From Hofstenia miamia (lineage: Eukaryota; Xenacoelomorpha; Acoela): 64,000 nucleotides of DNA. The translations under genes were made by a program, and so were the position numbers. Within the stretch, counting starts at the first letter, position 1. Every line of letters starts with the position of its first letter. The stretch covers positions 1,185,926-1,249,925 of the forward strand of contig SCFE01000116.1 of the NCBI GenBank assembly GCA_004352715.1. The letters run 5' to 3'. The notes under the pieces were generated by a model. That model had not been told where the DNA came from. It ran no database searches and saw only the letters and a list, made by a program, of their open reading frames with translations. Of the stretch, positions 36,394 through 48,355 are shown piece by piece.

Positions 36394-38640
36394 TTATATT
36401 TTTCCACTGTGATTAAATATACCTTGGACTAAACCACAAACAACAATTCCGAATAACACATTTGTTAGCAATGAAAATCGTTTTAAAAACGACGCTTCTT
36501 TTAATCCCCAAATAGAACTCCTATCCAGATGTAAACTATACATCATCGATATGGCTGAGTTAATGTTTTTCTTACTTGCATTGAATTCTTCGGATATAAT
36601 TCTCTCGACTTTCGGCACATCCTTCACACTCATCGAATCTTCAATAAAATATTTCACACGAAGCATGCAAGAAACTTCGTCAATTTGTTTCAATATGGCG
36701 CATCTGAAGTAAAACACAAATAGAAGGAAGAGACGTATTAGTACGGCTAAGTAATGTAAAAGTTTTCCAATGTTTGATTCGTACATGGTAATATTGGGAT
36801 GCGCAATTGCTATAGTAAACATTACCTTCGTAAAAGTCTTAATAAGTGTAATTAACGATGATTTGTATACAAATTTACAGAAACAATTTTGAAATTTCTC
36901 TAGCACAGGTAAGAAGTTTTTATAGTCTTCTAAAGCCTTGTTTATAGAATCTTTTTTTCCTTCAAGAAAGCTATTTTTCACGTTAGAATTTAAATGCTTT
37001 AGATATTCAACATGATATAAGACTATATATGAAATATTTAAAGCAAATGGAAGTGATATGATGAGCAGAAGGCTTTCAGCAAACCATTGGAAAGTAATGT
37101 AACATATCTTCATTCTGTCATCAGTTTCATATATCGTTTTAGCTATCCAAACCAAAAATGCAGATTCTCCAACAACGATACTGAGGAAAGCTAAATGCAA
37201 GTCTTGTATAAGCCACAATTTTTTAGCATATGCAAAATTTAATAAATTTAAGATCACCTGAATATTTAAAATCGCTTGTTCATGTTACCTGAAAATTTAC
37301 TGTGAAGGAAGTAACCAAAATTTTACATTATGAGAATAGTTCTTCTAAGGACCTCGAATGAATAACGACTCTTCAAGACAATGCCTCCGCATCATATCCT
37401 AATTCTTTCAAAATTTATGAGACACTTTCCATTAAAAATAATGACCATCAAGTTAAAATAAACCTTGAATAAATTGTTTAGTAATATAGTTTAACAAAAC
37501 CATAAATAACAAGAAGTTATCATTTTACTACTAAAATAAATGTTGGTAAACAAGTTCTTTGTAATACACTATTCTCTTAATTCTGCATTGTCAATTATGA
37601 TATTCTTCATAGGTGTTTTATAGTTAAAATTAATAAATGTTTGCAATAAAAATAATTTCCCAGAAAAAGATATTTTAAATAGTGTTACATTAAGCATAAC
37701 AACGCATTGCATCATGCTTATAGAAAAGGCTTTTAGAAAATATGAGAAATTCACAAATGTGTTTTAATTATATATTACACACTATGATGCACTAACACTC
37801 TAGAAACCCTATGAAAGTTAATGCAGAACACGGCGATTTAACAAACTGTTCAAATGAAATGCTGTCAAAGAATATTTTAATGGCTTCCACAAAGAAGCCT
37901 TTCATCACTAAAACTTCATTCAAAAAATAAGTGTAAATCTTATTCAATGGTTGCTTTCTTTGACTTCTCAAGTCTTCAACTTTGAAGTAACAAAGCATCA
38001 AATTTTGACATGATATGTTAAAGAATTTTACTGAATTCGCAATTAGCATTTTCTTAATGAAATTTCATTAAAAAAATTAAAGTTTCATATTTTTACTTTA
38101 ATAAAAAGTGAAAATTTAAGTTGATTTCACAAATTACTTAGTTATTATAATAAAGTTATACTTGATATTGAATAAATACAAAGGTAAATATATTACTGAA
38201 AAATTACCACTAGAGGCTATTTTCTTCAATCTTACTACTAGCAAATTGAAAATAGGATCTTCAAATGGCCTTCGATTTTCAAGTGGAGTAAATGGAGACT
38301 TATCACCCGGTTTCAGCAGATAGTATAATTTTCTAACTGAACTGTGAAATAGATATATCCAAATAATTAAAATACTATTCCAGAGTATAATGTCGAGGAC
38401 CATAAACGTGGTGATATATAGTATTCGAAGTTTCTTCACAGTTGAAGAAGTTTCTGAGAAATGCACCCCTGCTATTTTTGAGGCATCTAATATCAAAAGT
38501 CCATTTGCAGTTAACCATAACACTGCAAATAGCAGTAGCAAAGTGTAAACAGCATAGTCTTTTACTCTTTTGGGAATTAAAATTCTCAAGACCAATTCCA
38601 TTGTTTTTGATCTTTTGCAGTGCTCATTAATTTCATCCAT
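36394..38640 (-). CDS. Gustatory receptor-like gene, two exons
   Basis: A complete chemoreceptor model. Exon 1 is 38640-38236 (135 residues, ATG start); exon 2 is 37257-36394 (287 residues and stop). The 978-bp intron has a GTAAGATT donor and a tattCAG acceptor in phase 0, so the frames join directly into 422 residues, the usual length for this family. Exon 2 opens with GTG straight after the acceptor, so it is not a start. Hydrophobic segments lie at about residues 31-52, 73-97, 153-175, 190-215, 273-291, 303-325 and 397-416, giving seven. The C-terminus has G-L-K-E-A-S-F then G-L-V-Q-G-I-F in place of the TYxxxxxQF motif of insect receptors. The expected role is a plasma-membrane ligand-gated cation channel subunit for taste or other chemicals; the ligand is unknown. 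No stop or frameshift is visible. Confidence 0.78.
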
Positions 38641-41030
38641 TGCTAAATTAACAAAAAATATTAGTCTACATTTAAATTATAAATTTATCATGCTTATTAC
38701 ACCTGTAAAATTAATTTATGCTGACAGTGTAAGTAATTAAATTTGAATTTGTAATCTTAACAATATATCGGTGCTTCTATAAATTTAAATTTGTCACTCT
38801 AAATAAAAAAATTGCAATGTTTATCGTGGAAGTATTAAGCAGATATTGAATGGTATATAAACTGTGTGATAGCATTAAAACTCATGGAAAAAAACACTCC
38901 AAAATGGTCTATTTATTAAAGTCTCATATTGAAAAATTGTCAATCTTAAAAATTTATTTTAGACGATGCAGTGGATCCAATTTTAGACACAATAATTTCA
39001 CATATCTAATGCTTGTGCACTTGTATTTTAATTGGCTGAGAATTTAAATCGTTGGACATAGTAATAATTAGTGTGAAGGAAACTCAATATTGAATGCACT
39101 CAACTTTAGACTGTGTCGATGAAAGCTAAACTTTGAGTGCATTATAGTCTATTTTGAATGAGAAATCTCGTAGCTTATTACCAACTTAAGATGATGTAAG
39201 TGAAAATTGATTCCAATTATGTGTTTGCACTATGCATATTGAACTTTGAGGAGACATTTTGAATAAATATTAGAGTTTTTCATTAAATTTTGTATCCCTC
39301 TAGTGGCGAATGCGAAGACATTTCCTTGGCAAATATAATTATTTAATTTATGAAAATCGAAAATTATGCAATTGTTACATATATTTAAAAAACCATAAGG
39401 AAACACTTGTTGGTTGTACTTAAACAGCCTAGCATCCGTTTTAAAGGACATTTACAAAGAATTTTCTCAGAGCCTATTAGCAAATTTGAAAATCTTGAGG
39501 TATGGGCAGTGATGTCCAGTTATATAATGATTCACGAATAATACCACTAAATACTGATCGAAAAATATGATTCACTAATACTAATACTAAAAACTGATCT
39601 CAATTTCAAAAACTGATCTGAATAAGAGTTGCATTCCCGAAAATTTGGAAAACTGATTGAATAACAGAATTCAATTCCAGCAAAAAATGTTACAGGAAAA
39701 TTAACAGTGTCTTCAAATTGCATATTTTAAGCATATTTTTCTTGAATCAGTGAGGTACTCAGCTTTTGACCACCCCTGCTCAGAATTGAGCAAAGATGGC
39801 ATTGCTGAAAGAACAATCCTGGCAACCTGGCAGCCACTTTGCTTGGTTACTCTTGAAGTAGGAGAAGGCACAATTTTCATCGTCAATTGTTTTTGTGAAT
39901 TGAGGCAGTAGTAATTTCTTCTTTGCTCATAATTGAAGGGCTCACTTTCTCTGGATTTAAATGCCAGCAGGCAAAAAGAAACGTTTTGAATCTGGATTCC
40001 TGATGATTATTTAATGCTAGCATCATGATAAACTGCCTAAAAGTTTCATATAGACAGTCGTCTCTATCCATGATGGTACTCATGAACGACTGCATTATTT
40101 TTGTGCTAGAGAAACAACTCTGTCCCCAATTGGGATCTCATTCTCAAAAAATGCACAGTTGCAGCATTTAGTCAGGAACATTTTTCATCTGAGAAACTGC
40201 CAAGGAATCCAAAAAATAGGCTCTACAATTTTCTGCTGTTAATGAGTTCAATAGCTCAAGGTTCTTATTGATAAATCTCAGTTGGTAGTGATGCTCATAC
40301 CACCATGCCATGGCTAGAGGGGTCCCTTATTTGGCACACAGAAACTATTTACTTGAACAAAAAATTTCATTTTTTAACTGCATCAAAAATGGGGTTATTA
40401 AATTGGAGTGCTCCACAACCAGCAAATTTTCAATTCACTTTACCATTAATTTTCAGATTCACAAACAAAATCTCTGTCATCCTTTTCTTCATCACAGTCA
40501 GATTCATATTGCTCATTTGATTCTTCATTTTCATTGGACACACTGTTTCAGAAGATGTGATTCGCAGCAATCATTGAGTAGCAATTATCAGGTTGGAAAG
40601 CAACACATTTCTCAGGATCCAGACACAAGTCTTTAATTGAATTCAGTTGCTGTCAATTGGATAGGGGTGCCTGGAACTACTTTTAATTCGAATACTTGAG
40701 AGAAATGAGTCCATGTGTCACTGATCCAGGATGATAATAACCAAAACATGGTCATGGTGTTTTGTTGACCAGTGATCTAGCTGGACACTGAAATGGGTCA
40801 CTTTGTTTAGTGTTAAAAGCCCTTACTTGCTAATAATTGCAGGTGATCTTCCACTGTCTTGCAAATTAACAGAATATATTCATTGGAAGGTTTGTAATGG
40901 CAAAAAACAAGAAAATTTCCTCCAGTTTTGCATTGCTGGAATTGAGGATCTACAATGCATTTCTGTTTGGATTTCTGTCTTTAATTTTGCTACTGTGCAA
41001 AACAAACGTTGTACAATCCAATCATAACTA
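38641..41030. other. No recognised gene; decayed element likely at 39.7-41.0 kb
   Basis: 38641-39700 holds nothing I recognise. From about 39700 to 41030 base composition changes. The minus strand has short open pieces rich in acidic residues (E-E-S-N-E-Q-Y-E-S-D, about 40520) and an ORF at 39883-40095 (M-Q-S-F-M-S-T-I-M-D-R-D-D-C-L), separated by stops. This looks like a decayed transposon protein, but I cannot name its family. Confidence 0.35.
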
Positions 41031-41170
41031 CTGGTGAAAAAGTGCAACCTTGCCGTGCTAAACATTTTGCTTTAGTTAGCCGTGCCGTGCTGGGCCGTGA
41101 CCTAAAACTATGGAATATGCAAACGACTGAAATTCACAATTATTCTTTGCACAATTTTCTGTTCATAATA

Positions 41171-41666
41171 CAGTCTGTCCCATAAGTACAATTATTCTAA
41201 GGAACATGTAAAAAATTAATCATAGGGATCAACTTGAAGGCCTCCTAGTTCAATACACAATCGCATTCGTCTGAACGTTCTGTCATTGATTTTTCAGAGA
41301 GTTTCAACTGGAAATCGCATAAATTCGTCTTGAATAACGCCTTTGAGGTCTTCTTTGTTTTGTGCTTTTCTTGCTACGATTCTAGGCTTTAGCAGACCCC
41401 ATAACGCGCTATCACAGGACGAGAGGTCAGGACTACGTGCTGGCCAACGAATCGGTCCAAATTTGCCAACCCATCGATCCTGAAAGGTATCTGTTAAGAA
41501 ATTACGAGTGGCTATGGCGGTATGTGCTGGAGCACCATCTTGTTGGAAATGTGATGATAATAATATCTGTCTTGCTTGAAGAGCAGGAATAAATTCATCT
41601 CTTAACATCTGACATAGACATAGAATTATCATTAAAAAAAGTCGTCGTAACTTATGGGACATACTG
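41171..41666 (-). mobile_element. Short Tc1/mariner-superfamily element
   Basis: 496 bp with inverted termini CAGTCTGTCCCATAAGT (left) and CAGTATGTCCCATAAGT (complement of right), both flanked by TA (41169-41170 and 41667-41668), the target of this superfamily. It keeps only the C-terminal part of a transposase, so an internal deletion removed the first catalytic region. A deletion derivative inside the element at 41031-42344. Confidence 0.88.
41294..41662 (-). pseudogene. Truncated Tc1/mariner transposase
   Basis: A 122-residue frame with H-F-Q-Q-D-G-A-P-A-H-T-A (second catalytic Asp) and R-W-P-A-R-S-P-D-L-S-S-C-D-S-A-L-W-G-L-L-K (third acidic residue region), both hallmarks of the DDE/D transposases of arthropod Tc1/mariner-type elements. 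The N-terminal DNA-binding domain and the first Asp are missing. The open frame begins inside the terminal repeat itself, so the apparent start is an accident of the deletion. It may still bind DNA poorly or not at all; no catalysis is possible. Confidence 0.85.
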
Positions 41667-42506
41667 TATATTAAATGCTAGTTCATGTTTAATAATATAA
41701 TACAAATGATTCTTAGAAATTGATTTGCATAGAAATTAAATTGCGGGAATTTTTAGAATGCTTGATTTTTTGCAGAATTTCAAATCATTGCTTACAAATG
41801 TATTAGATAGTATGTTTTGCTATTTTTGTAGAACTCTCTTGAGGCATATTTAGTACATAACGAATAATTTAATGGGCGTAATTTAATGTTTCTAAGTTAA
41901 AAGTTTATGTTGTAATTATTACATTATTTTTCTAATATATTAGTTCCTTTATTAAAATGCCCATACTGTTAGAATAATATACATCTAATTAGAACAAGTA
42001 AACCTTATATCAAAACTTTTTCAAAAATAAAGTTTTTTGCTTTTCACTGTTTACTTTTAGTACTTTTATATTGGAATTTACTTTTGAGACACATTTTATT
42101 AATGGAAGTAGATCATAATATGTCTATATAAAATCGGAATTCATACTTGTGTTTTAGGCATCTGGCATAAAAGATGTTTTTTTCAACAAAGGTTGTTTTT
42201 TCCAACATTTACAGTAAATTTGCCAAACAAAAATAAAAACAATGATACTGGTATTTGTCTGATTTGTTGCGAGAATTAGATATTTTTGAAAAACAGTGTC
42301 GTGCCGTGCCGTGCTTCCAAAAACCAGGCACGGTTGCAGCTCTGTGCAGTGCCCTATCAAAATTTCGAAATTTGCCTTAACAGACAAAATTTTTTTTGCT
42401 TACCCGGAGAAATTTCTTGTGTTCTTAAAAATTGCCAAAGATAACGCTCCACAAATCTGACAACTGTCTCCAATAAAACAATAGCTGTTTCATATGCCAA
42501 CATTTC

Positions 42507-42776
42507 AAATCATTTGCATTTCGTGGTACCTTGACAATTGCGTATTTGTTATTAAAGGTTTGCCAAGAACATTACACATTTTGATGGCTTTTGGATGAAC
42601 ATCTGACAAGGGAAAACCTTATTTATTTNNNNNNNNNNNNNNNNNNNNNAAATCATTTGCATTTCGTGGTACCTTGACAATTGCGTATTTGTTATTAAAG
42701 GTTTGCCAAGAACATTACACATTTCGATGGCTTTTGGATGAACATCTGACAAGGGAAAACCTTATTTATTTACTTC
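42507..42776 (+). repeat. Duplicate flanks around a 21-N gap
   Basis: The about 120 bp starting aaatcatttgcatttcgtgg occurs before (42507-42628) and after (42650-42776) the Ns at 42629-42649. One or two differences. Unmerged contig ends. Confidence 0.85.
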
Positions 42777-43032
42777 AAACTTGCAATACAGAGATTCCAA
42801 TCACCAGTTTTTGAAATTCTCTTGGGATTCATCCCGATATCGCAAAGGAACTCAGGAATCAGTTCTCTCATGGAAATACTTAAGGACTTTGCCTCAAAGC
42901 CATGAAGGTTGCTCTAACAATATCCCCTGTAGTTTGTTTTGTTTTCCAATACCAATCTTAAATTCATTAAATTTGTCAAGTAAATGTGTGAAAAAATAGT
43001 AACATGTACATTTTTGGAATAAAAATTTCGCC

Positions 43033-43034
<2 letters not shown>

Positions 43035-43063
<29 letters not shown>
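43035..43063. repeat. TA microsatellite
   Basis: Uninterrupted TA dinucleotides. The flanking DNA, 42777-43760, holds no recognised gene. Confidence 0.9.
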
Positions 43064-43066
<3 letters not shown>

Positions 43067-43763
43067 AATTTCAACGAAAATGCCAATTTGATATTTATTA
43101 TTAAATAAACAACTTAATGTATCCATCACTGAATAAAATACAAAGGGATGAAATTCCTACTAAGCAAACAAATTTCATCATATACTAAAATATAATTAAA
43201 AATTGTAATGCAAACTTTTATAATTGCATACACAGTTATTACTATTGCCCTCAATAAAATAGGTACAAGCAATATTAGCTTTAAGCCCATCAAGGTATAT
43301 TTTACAAATATTTGAAAGTTTTTTACTTGAGAATTTCAAATATTTTGTTGGCCTATGTATTAAATGGGCTTAACATTATATAATTATTGTATCCAAAATG
43401 TACTTACTTAAAGTTTCTGATATGCCCACTGTACGTTTAAATGAGCAAACTGCTAGCTTCATATAACAAAGGATTAAACTTATAAGCATTTCCAAAGTTA
43501 ATAAGCAAACTTACTATAAACATTAAGTATAGACCTTGTAATAATACAACAGTCTATATGATTAAGGAAATACTTAAGTCACAATTTATAAGTCATTGTC
43601 AAATTCAGCCAATAAAATATGAAGGTTTATGTGGTTGAAGTTTGGAAAAGTAAGGTCTTCAGATGTTTTTGTTAGAGGAATAATAGTGATTAAAAATACC
43701 TCTTACAACAACTTGAGATACGTTTGTCCCCTAAAAGTACATTAGTCTGCTTGATATAAAATA

Positions 43764-43955
43764 CAGGGGTGTTCATGGGGTCTCTGCCTGCCTTGTTAGT
43801 TTTGAATGGGGACCCAGCCACTTGCTAAAGTTACCTTACGGTTTGTGGTTTTGCATTATGTTTGTTGTGAAATGTAGTTTCGTCACAATAAATAAGTATA
43901 ATTCAGTACTCGAATCTAGAGCCTCACTAGTTAATTATTTACGAGTACAACCCTG
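43764..43955. mobile_element. hAT-type miniature element (192 bp)
   Basis: It starts CAGGGGTGTTCATGG and ends with the complement of CAGGGTTGTACTCG. The flanking octamers are ataaaata (43756-43763) and gtaaaata (43956-43963), a 7-of-8 target duplication. No coding capacity. The start resembles the elements at 15849 and 16365, so it may be the same family. Confidence 0.7.
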
Positions 43956-43993
43956 GTAAAATACACACAAATCAATAAATTGTTATTCATATA

Positions 43994-45358
43994 CAGCACT
44001 GGAAAAAATAATTCGGCCGCCCATGATTTGCCATAATATTTATAAGAAATGGACGCCAAGAATATCATAGTTATTTTTTAATTACATTTGGGGTCGCAGA
44101 AAGAGGACTTCATCAACGTTGACCCATAATTATTACTGTTTAATTTAAATTTCAAGGAGAAACACTACAATACTTTTAGTTAGCTAATCTTTTCTTGGAA
44201 AAATGTATTCGACCAAAACAGAGAATCTGTAAAAAATTTCATTGGTTGAGCTTTTTTCAGTCTCTTTATAGTGAAAGTGTCTAATAACAGTTTCTCTGCC
44301 TGGTTACGTACCTCTTGCCATCCGCGAGTTGATTATCTCCAAAAATTTGGAAGGGATGGGTCAACATAACAGACCGACGTGTAGAGTGACCTTGAAGTAT
44401 TGTCGGGAATATCATCAGACGTTTCACTTCTGAAAACATCATTGCCCCAAGCCAAAGTCAAGAAAATCAACGAAGACCTCCAAAATCTCCCAATAGGGAT
44501 GGGCTGATGGTCACCTTGTGACAGCAAGAACTGTGCAAAACATCCTGAAGAATTACTCAATTGGGACTATCATGGCACCCAGAAAGCCATCCTTAACCTC
44601 AAAGCAAAGATTACGCTGAGTGAAGTTTGCCAATTTAATAAGAGATAATTCATCTGAACATTGGTCTAATGTTATATTTTCTGATGAGTCAAGATTTGAG
44701 CTACACTCATCGAAAAGAATATTGATAAAGAGGCCAACTAGGCAGAAGCTCAGATTCTTGCCTCAAGTTACTCGGGGGACCATGAATTATGGTGGGAAGA
44801 CTGTAGTGGCATGGAGTGCAATATGGAAGTGTGGTTTCACAAGATTGTTCACATAACTGGTACTCTCCTAAGCTCTTAATATGCTCGGATTCCAAAAGAG
44901 TAGCTCTTGTCACAACTTATAAGTGATCAATATATCAGCATGATGGTGCTCCATGTCATACCTCAAAAGAAATGACAAATTTCCCCAAATCCTTGTGACA
45001 GGCCTGGCCAATCTGCATGCCTTAACATTATCGAAAATATATGGAATGAGGTCAAATATCGAATTGGACAGCATACTTTTCACACTGAAGACGAGCTATG
45101 GAGCGCAATAAAGAAAACAATTTATGCAATTCCCAACAGCTTTATTGAAAGAGTTTTTGCTTCAATCCCTGATCGCCTTGAAGCTGTTATTCGCTCAAAG
45201 GGAAACCCTACAAATTATTAGAAGAAACAAGTTTGATGCTAAGTGCTTGTATTACATCAATTAGTAATTTATGAATCTTATTTTGAATTTACTTTTTTCG
45301 GATTTGCTCATTTGTTAAAATTTTTTTTCAGGTGGCCGAATACATTTTTCCAATACAA
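43994..45358 (+). mobile_element. Tc1-like transposon, about 1.36 kb, inactive
   Basis: The left end reads CTGGAAAAAATAATTCGGCC; the right end is its imperfect complement (GGCCGAATACATTTTTCCAA). TA precedes the left end. Length and layout fit a full-size Tc1 element around one transposase gene. The exact right boundary is uncertain because the last bases do not pair. Confidence 0.75.
44310..45221 (+). pseudogene. Tc1-like transposase, decayed
   Basis: Order on the plus strand: remnants of the paired-type N-terminal domain (N-R-P-T-C-R-V-T-L, about 44360), T-A-R-T-V-Q-N-I-L-K (about 44522), L-T-S-K-Q-R-L-R (about 44595), W-S-N-V-I-F-S-D-E-S-R-F-E-L (first Asp, about 44665-44705), G-G-K-T-V-V-A-W-S-A (about 44795), Q-H-D-G-A-P-C-H-T-S (second Asp, about 44937), C-L-N-I-I-E-N-I-W-N-E-V-K (about 45020) and a C-terminus ending near 45221. 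In Tc1 relatives the last motif is S-P-D-L-N; here P-D is A-C, so a conserved Asp is lost, and several stops and frameshifts are present. Inactive. Confidence 0.8.
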
Positions 45359-46239
45359 GTTTTCTAATTTTGATTAAAAATTAATAGCCAATTGTTATTC
45401 TACATATTTTATGGTATTAGACATACAAATATTCTTTTCTTAATCAAAGTAACACTTAGTTATAATTTTAGGCACACTCTATCCAATGAATTTTCATTAT
45501 TTATTCAAAATAGCGAGGTGGTCGAATACATATTTGCAGAACTGCATATATTTTTAATTGCCTTTGCCTTTTTAGGTTGTAACAAACAGATCAATATATT
45601 GCTATTCAGATTAGTGAAGCTTGCTTATTTTTTTTTGACAATTTTAAGAAAAAAATTATCTCTTTTTTAAAAAGTATTTTGTTGTAGAAATTTAATTCTT
45701 GTTTCGGAAAATACAAATAAAGATTGTCAAATATGCTAACACTGAGCTTATTATTCACTATGTCATTAAATTTTATATAGTCAATCACTTGAAATTGTCA
45801 AAATATTCAGGTTAATTGAATTTCTATCATCATGCGCTAGGAAGAGTACCATGCCTGTGGAAGGATCTAATTGTAGTAAGGTAGATAATTCTTTTGTTAT
45901 AAACTGTATTGTTATGTGTTTTAAGGTAATATAATGGACCAGCTAAGATTATAACAACATCTAAAACATATTATGATTGATGTTATTAGAACTTCGCATT
46001 ATTTTCTAGGCAATAATTGTAAATATGATTATTACTAAATTATTTGTGTCATTAGTGAATAAGAATGGAATTGCACAATCCTAGCAAATATTCAATGTGT
46101 TAAAAAATTAAAAAAATAATCAACCAAGTACTTATCACTGAGGAACACCAACACTACTTGTTATGTTAGCCTGATTAGAGATTATGACATTGAATATAAA
46201 TTATTCTGTCATTATATTAAATTGTGACCAAATTAATGT

Positions 46240-46495
46240 CATTCAAATGTTCTAAAGAAATTCTGTGGAAGAAATCCTTTCAAATGCTTTTGAAAAGTCT
46301 AGGTAATTAACAAGGTTATCTATGTTATCATGAAAGTTGTCCTAAATATTTGATAAAAATACAAACATTTATGTAATAATAAAATTATTTTTCAAATCCA
46401 TGCTGTGATTTTGCAAAATTTTCACGAAATTTAGAATAAGGATAATCATTTTCAACTACTACTGATAGTTTTGGTAATATACTTATTGGTCTGTA
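46240..46495 (-). pseudogene. LINE reverse transcriptase remnant
   Basis: The minus strand reads Y-R-P-I-S-I-L-P-K-L-S (about 46490), S-Q-H-G-F-E-K (about 46400) and, in another frame, N-Y-L-D-F-S-K-A-F-E-R-I (about 46300), three consecutive RT blocks of a non-LTR element. Frameshifts and stops between them. The neighbouring DNA (45360-46239) has nothing else recognisable. Confidence 0.65.
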
Positions 46496-46664
46496 ATATA
46501 TATTTATCTACTTAATTCTTTTAATTGAATTTGATGAATATTTTCTTACTGCCAGAGAATGAGAAGGACAATGTTAAATTTAGTTATAACTTATTTTTTT
46601 TTATTACTTAGTTGAAGTTCAGATATATTCTTTGCTATTTAATTGCTATATTTTGTGGCATTGG

Positions 46665-47986
46665 CAGTAGTCATATGCATCCTTTTTTGTATTAAATTGT
46701 AATTCTCCATTCTCTGTAACACGTCACCAGCCTTACTGCTAGGCGTCGTCAATGATTTCCTGGTTGGCTGCCTTTCAAATTTCTTCCATGCTTTCAATGA
46801 TGACATATATAAACATTTTTTAGTTTTGCCATTGGCAGGTGTTACATCATGGAATATCCAAAATGTTTATTTACGAAAATGCGTAAAAGATTGTAGACAA
46901 TGAAAAAACAGGGACAAACATGCCCCATTCAAATGATTGAAATGATTAGTAAATCACAGGAAGAAAGGCAACATGAAGAGCAATTACTACAATCAACAGA
47001 CGTTGCTATTACACCACAAACTCAGAGTGAAATTGATAAAATAAATCTCGAAAAATGGGAAAGCAAAAGTCCAAGTGAACTCTCTTCTATAGACACTGAA
47101 GATGAAAGAATACTAGTAGAAATAACAGTGAAGCAAGAGAGAACAGACAACATTGTCAAAAGAATATTTGGTGAAGTATATGAAGCAAACAAAGTCTATG
47201 ATAAACCCACTATACACAGAAGCTTTTACAAGGGGTGAAGTCAAACAGATGTTGCAACCCAGCAACCAAATAACAGTGGACATAAAGTGTATTACCTCCA
47301 AAATACAAATATCAGGAGAAAGAGCTCAGCAGTTAATGAAGAATGGACTAACAAATTTATTTTGGGAGAACATACAAACTGCTAAAAGCAATTACCCTGC
47401 AATGATCGCAGCAGCACGAAATTTGAATAGAACATATCAAAAAATTGAACAACAAGCACTGATAATGTTACTGCAATACATACTGCCTCCAACAATACAC
47501 ATTTCCATGCTATTACCGGCATGGAGAATCAAAGACAAGAAGATGGTTAAAGCTTTTGGCACGAAGAAAATACTTTTATAAGCAACAGGAAAAAAGTAAA
47601 AAACATCATTCAGGACGAACGGTACAAAAAGTCCAAGACAATCTTGATCAAACACAACAACCATGAGATAATTTTCATTGAACGTGACGTAACACTTTAT
47701 GATCTCTAAAAGGACGGATTACCGATTCACAAACAAATCACAACAGTAAGGAATGAAATAGAAAAAAGACCAAGTAAGACGGTTATTCTATTCTCAGGAC
47801 AGTAGTCATATGCATCATTTTTTGTATTAATTTGTAATTCACCACTCTCTGTATCACGTCACCATCCTTACTGCTAGGCGTCGTCTATGATTTCCTGGTT
47901 GGCTGCCTTTCCAATTTTTCCCATGCTTTCAATGCCGACATATATAAACATTATTTAGTTCTGCCATTGGCAGGTTGTTGTTACAT
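46665..47986 (+). mobile_element. LTR-like direct repeats around an unknown ORF
   Basis: 46665-46847 (183 bp) and 47800-47986 (187 bp) are direct repeats, about 90 percent identical by eye, both starting cagtagtcatatgcat and ending in gttacat. The second copy continues into DNA with a TATA box (tataaatagg at about 48011) and a polyadenylation signal (aataaaa at about 48043), as an LTR would; the first copy has no such continuation, so a long LTR truncated on the left, or another kind of repeat, are both possible. Between them lies a broken ORF. Confidence 0.5.
46900..47795 (+). pseudogene. Unrecognised element-internal ORF, frameshifted
   Basis: The first frame (46900-47238, 112 residues) is Gln/Glu-rich with a predicted coiled region (E-E-R-Q-H-E-E-Q-L-L-Q). 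Its apparent continuation lies in another frame (about 47190-47581) with N-Y-P-A-M-I-A-A-A-R-N-L-N-R-T, followed after a stop by S-K-T-I-L-I-K-H-N-N-H-E and a last E-K-R-P-S-K-T-V-I-L-F-S-G-Q ending next to the right repeat. Position inside a repeat pair suggests a gag-like or other element protein. I do not recognise the family; an integrated virus-derived gene is also possible. Confidence 0.4.
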
Positions 47987-48355
47987 GTTTTTAGTTATTA
48001 ATTTTTTCTGTATAAATAGGGTCCTGGTGTGCGCGATTGGTTAATAAAACATTAGAAGGTTTATTCTGCTGTCCTTTATTAAATTTGATGATTACGTTTA
48101 GCTAGATCCGATCCGGGGAAGAGGAGGTTGTGTGAATGAGTATTATCTTGTATGCCGCACGAACTAATTTTTCTCTAGTCTAGTTAATTCCTTTGCAATT
48201 ATAGGTAGTTTTGATGACTGATTACTTGTATTGCTCAGGCAGTCATTGCCATGTTAATTCTAATTCCTTCACTCTCACGCTGTTATGTGTTAAAGGTAAT
48301 TATTATAATGAATTGTAAAGATATAATAATTTTGCTGAAAGTGATTAGTCTGTTT

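Larger units (their letters stand above)
41031..42344. mobile_element. Possible hAT-like element carrying a mariner insert
   Basis: GTGCAACCTTGCCGTGC near the left and the complement of GGCACGGTTGCAGCTCTG at the right form a degraded inverted repeat (GCAACC, TGCC), with GCCGTGCCGTGC motifs just inside both ends. The right end reads CAGAGCTGCAACCGTGCC, a hAT-style start; the left end is damaged and no target duplication was found. Confidence 0.35.

Noticed and set aside
37792-38049. Minus-strand 85-codon frame as a middle exon of the receptor
   Set aside because: Exons 1 and 2 join in phase 0 without it and already give seven hydrophobic segments and the usual length. Its counterpart near 21000-21300 is explained by the segmental duplication that also includes intron DNA.
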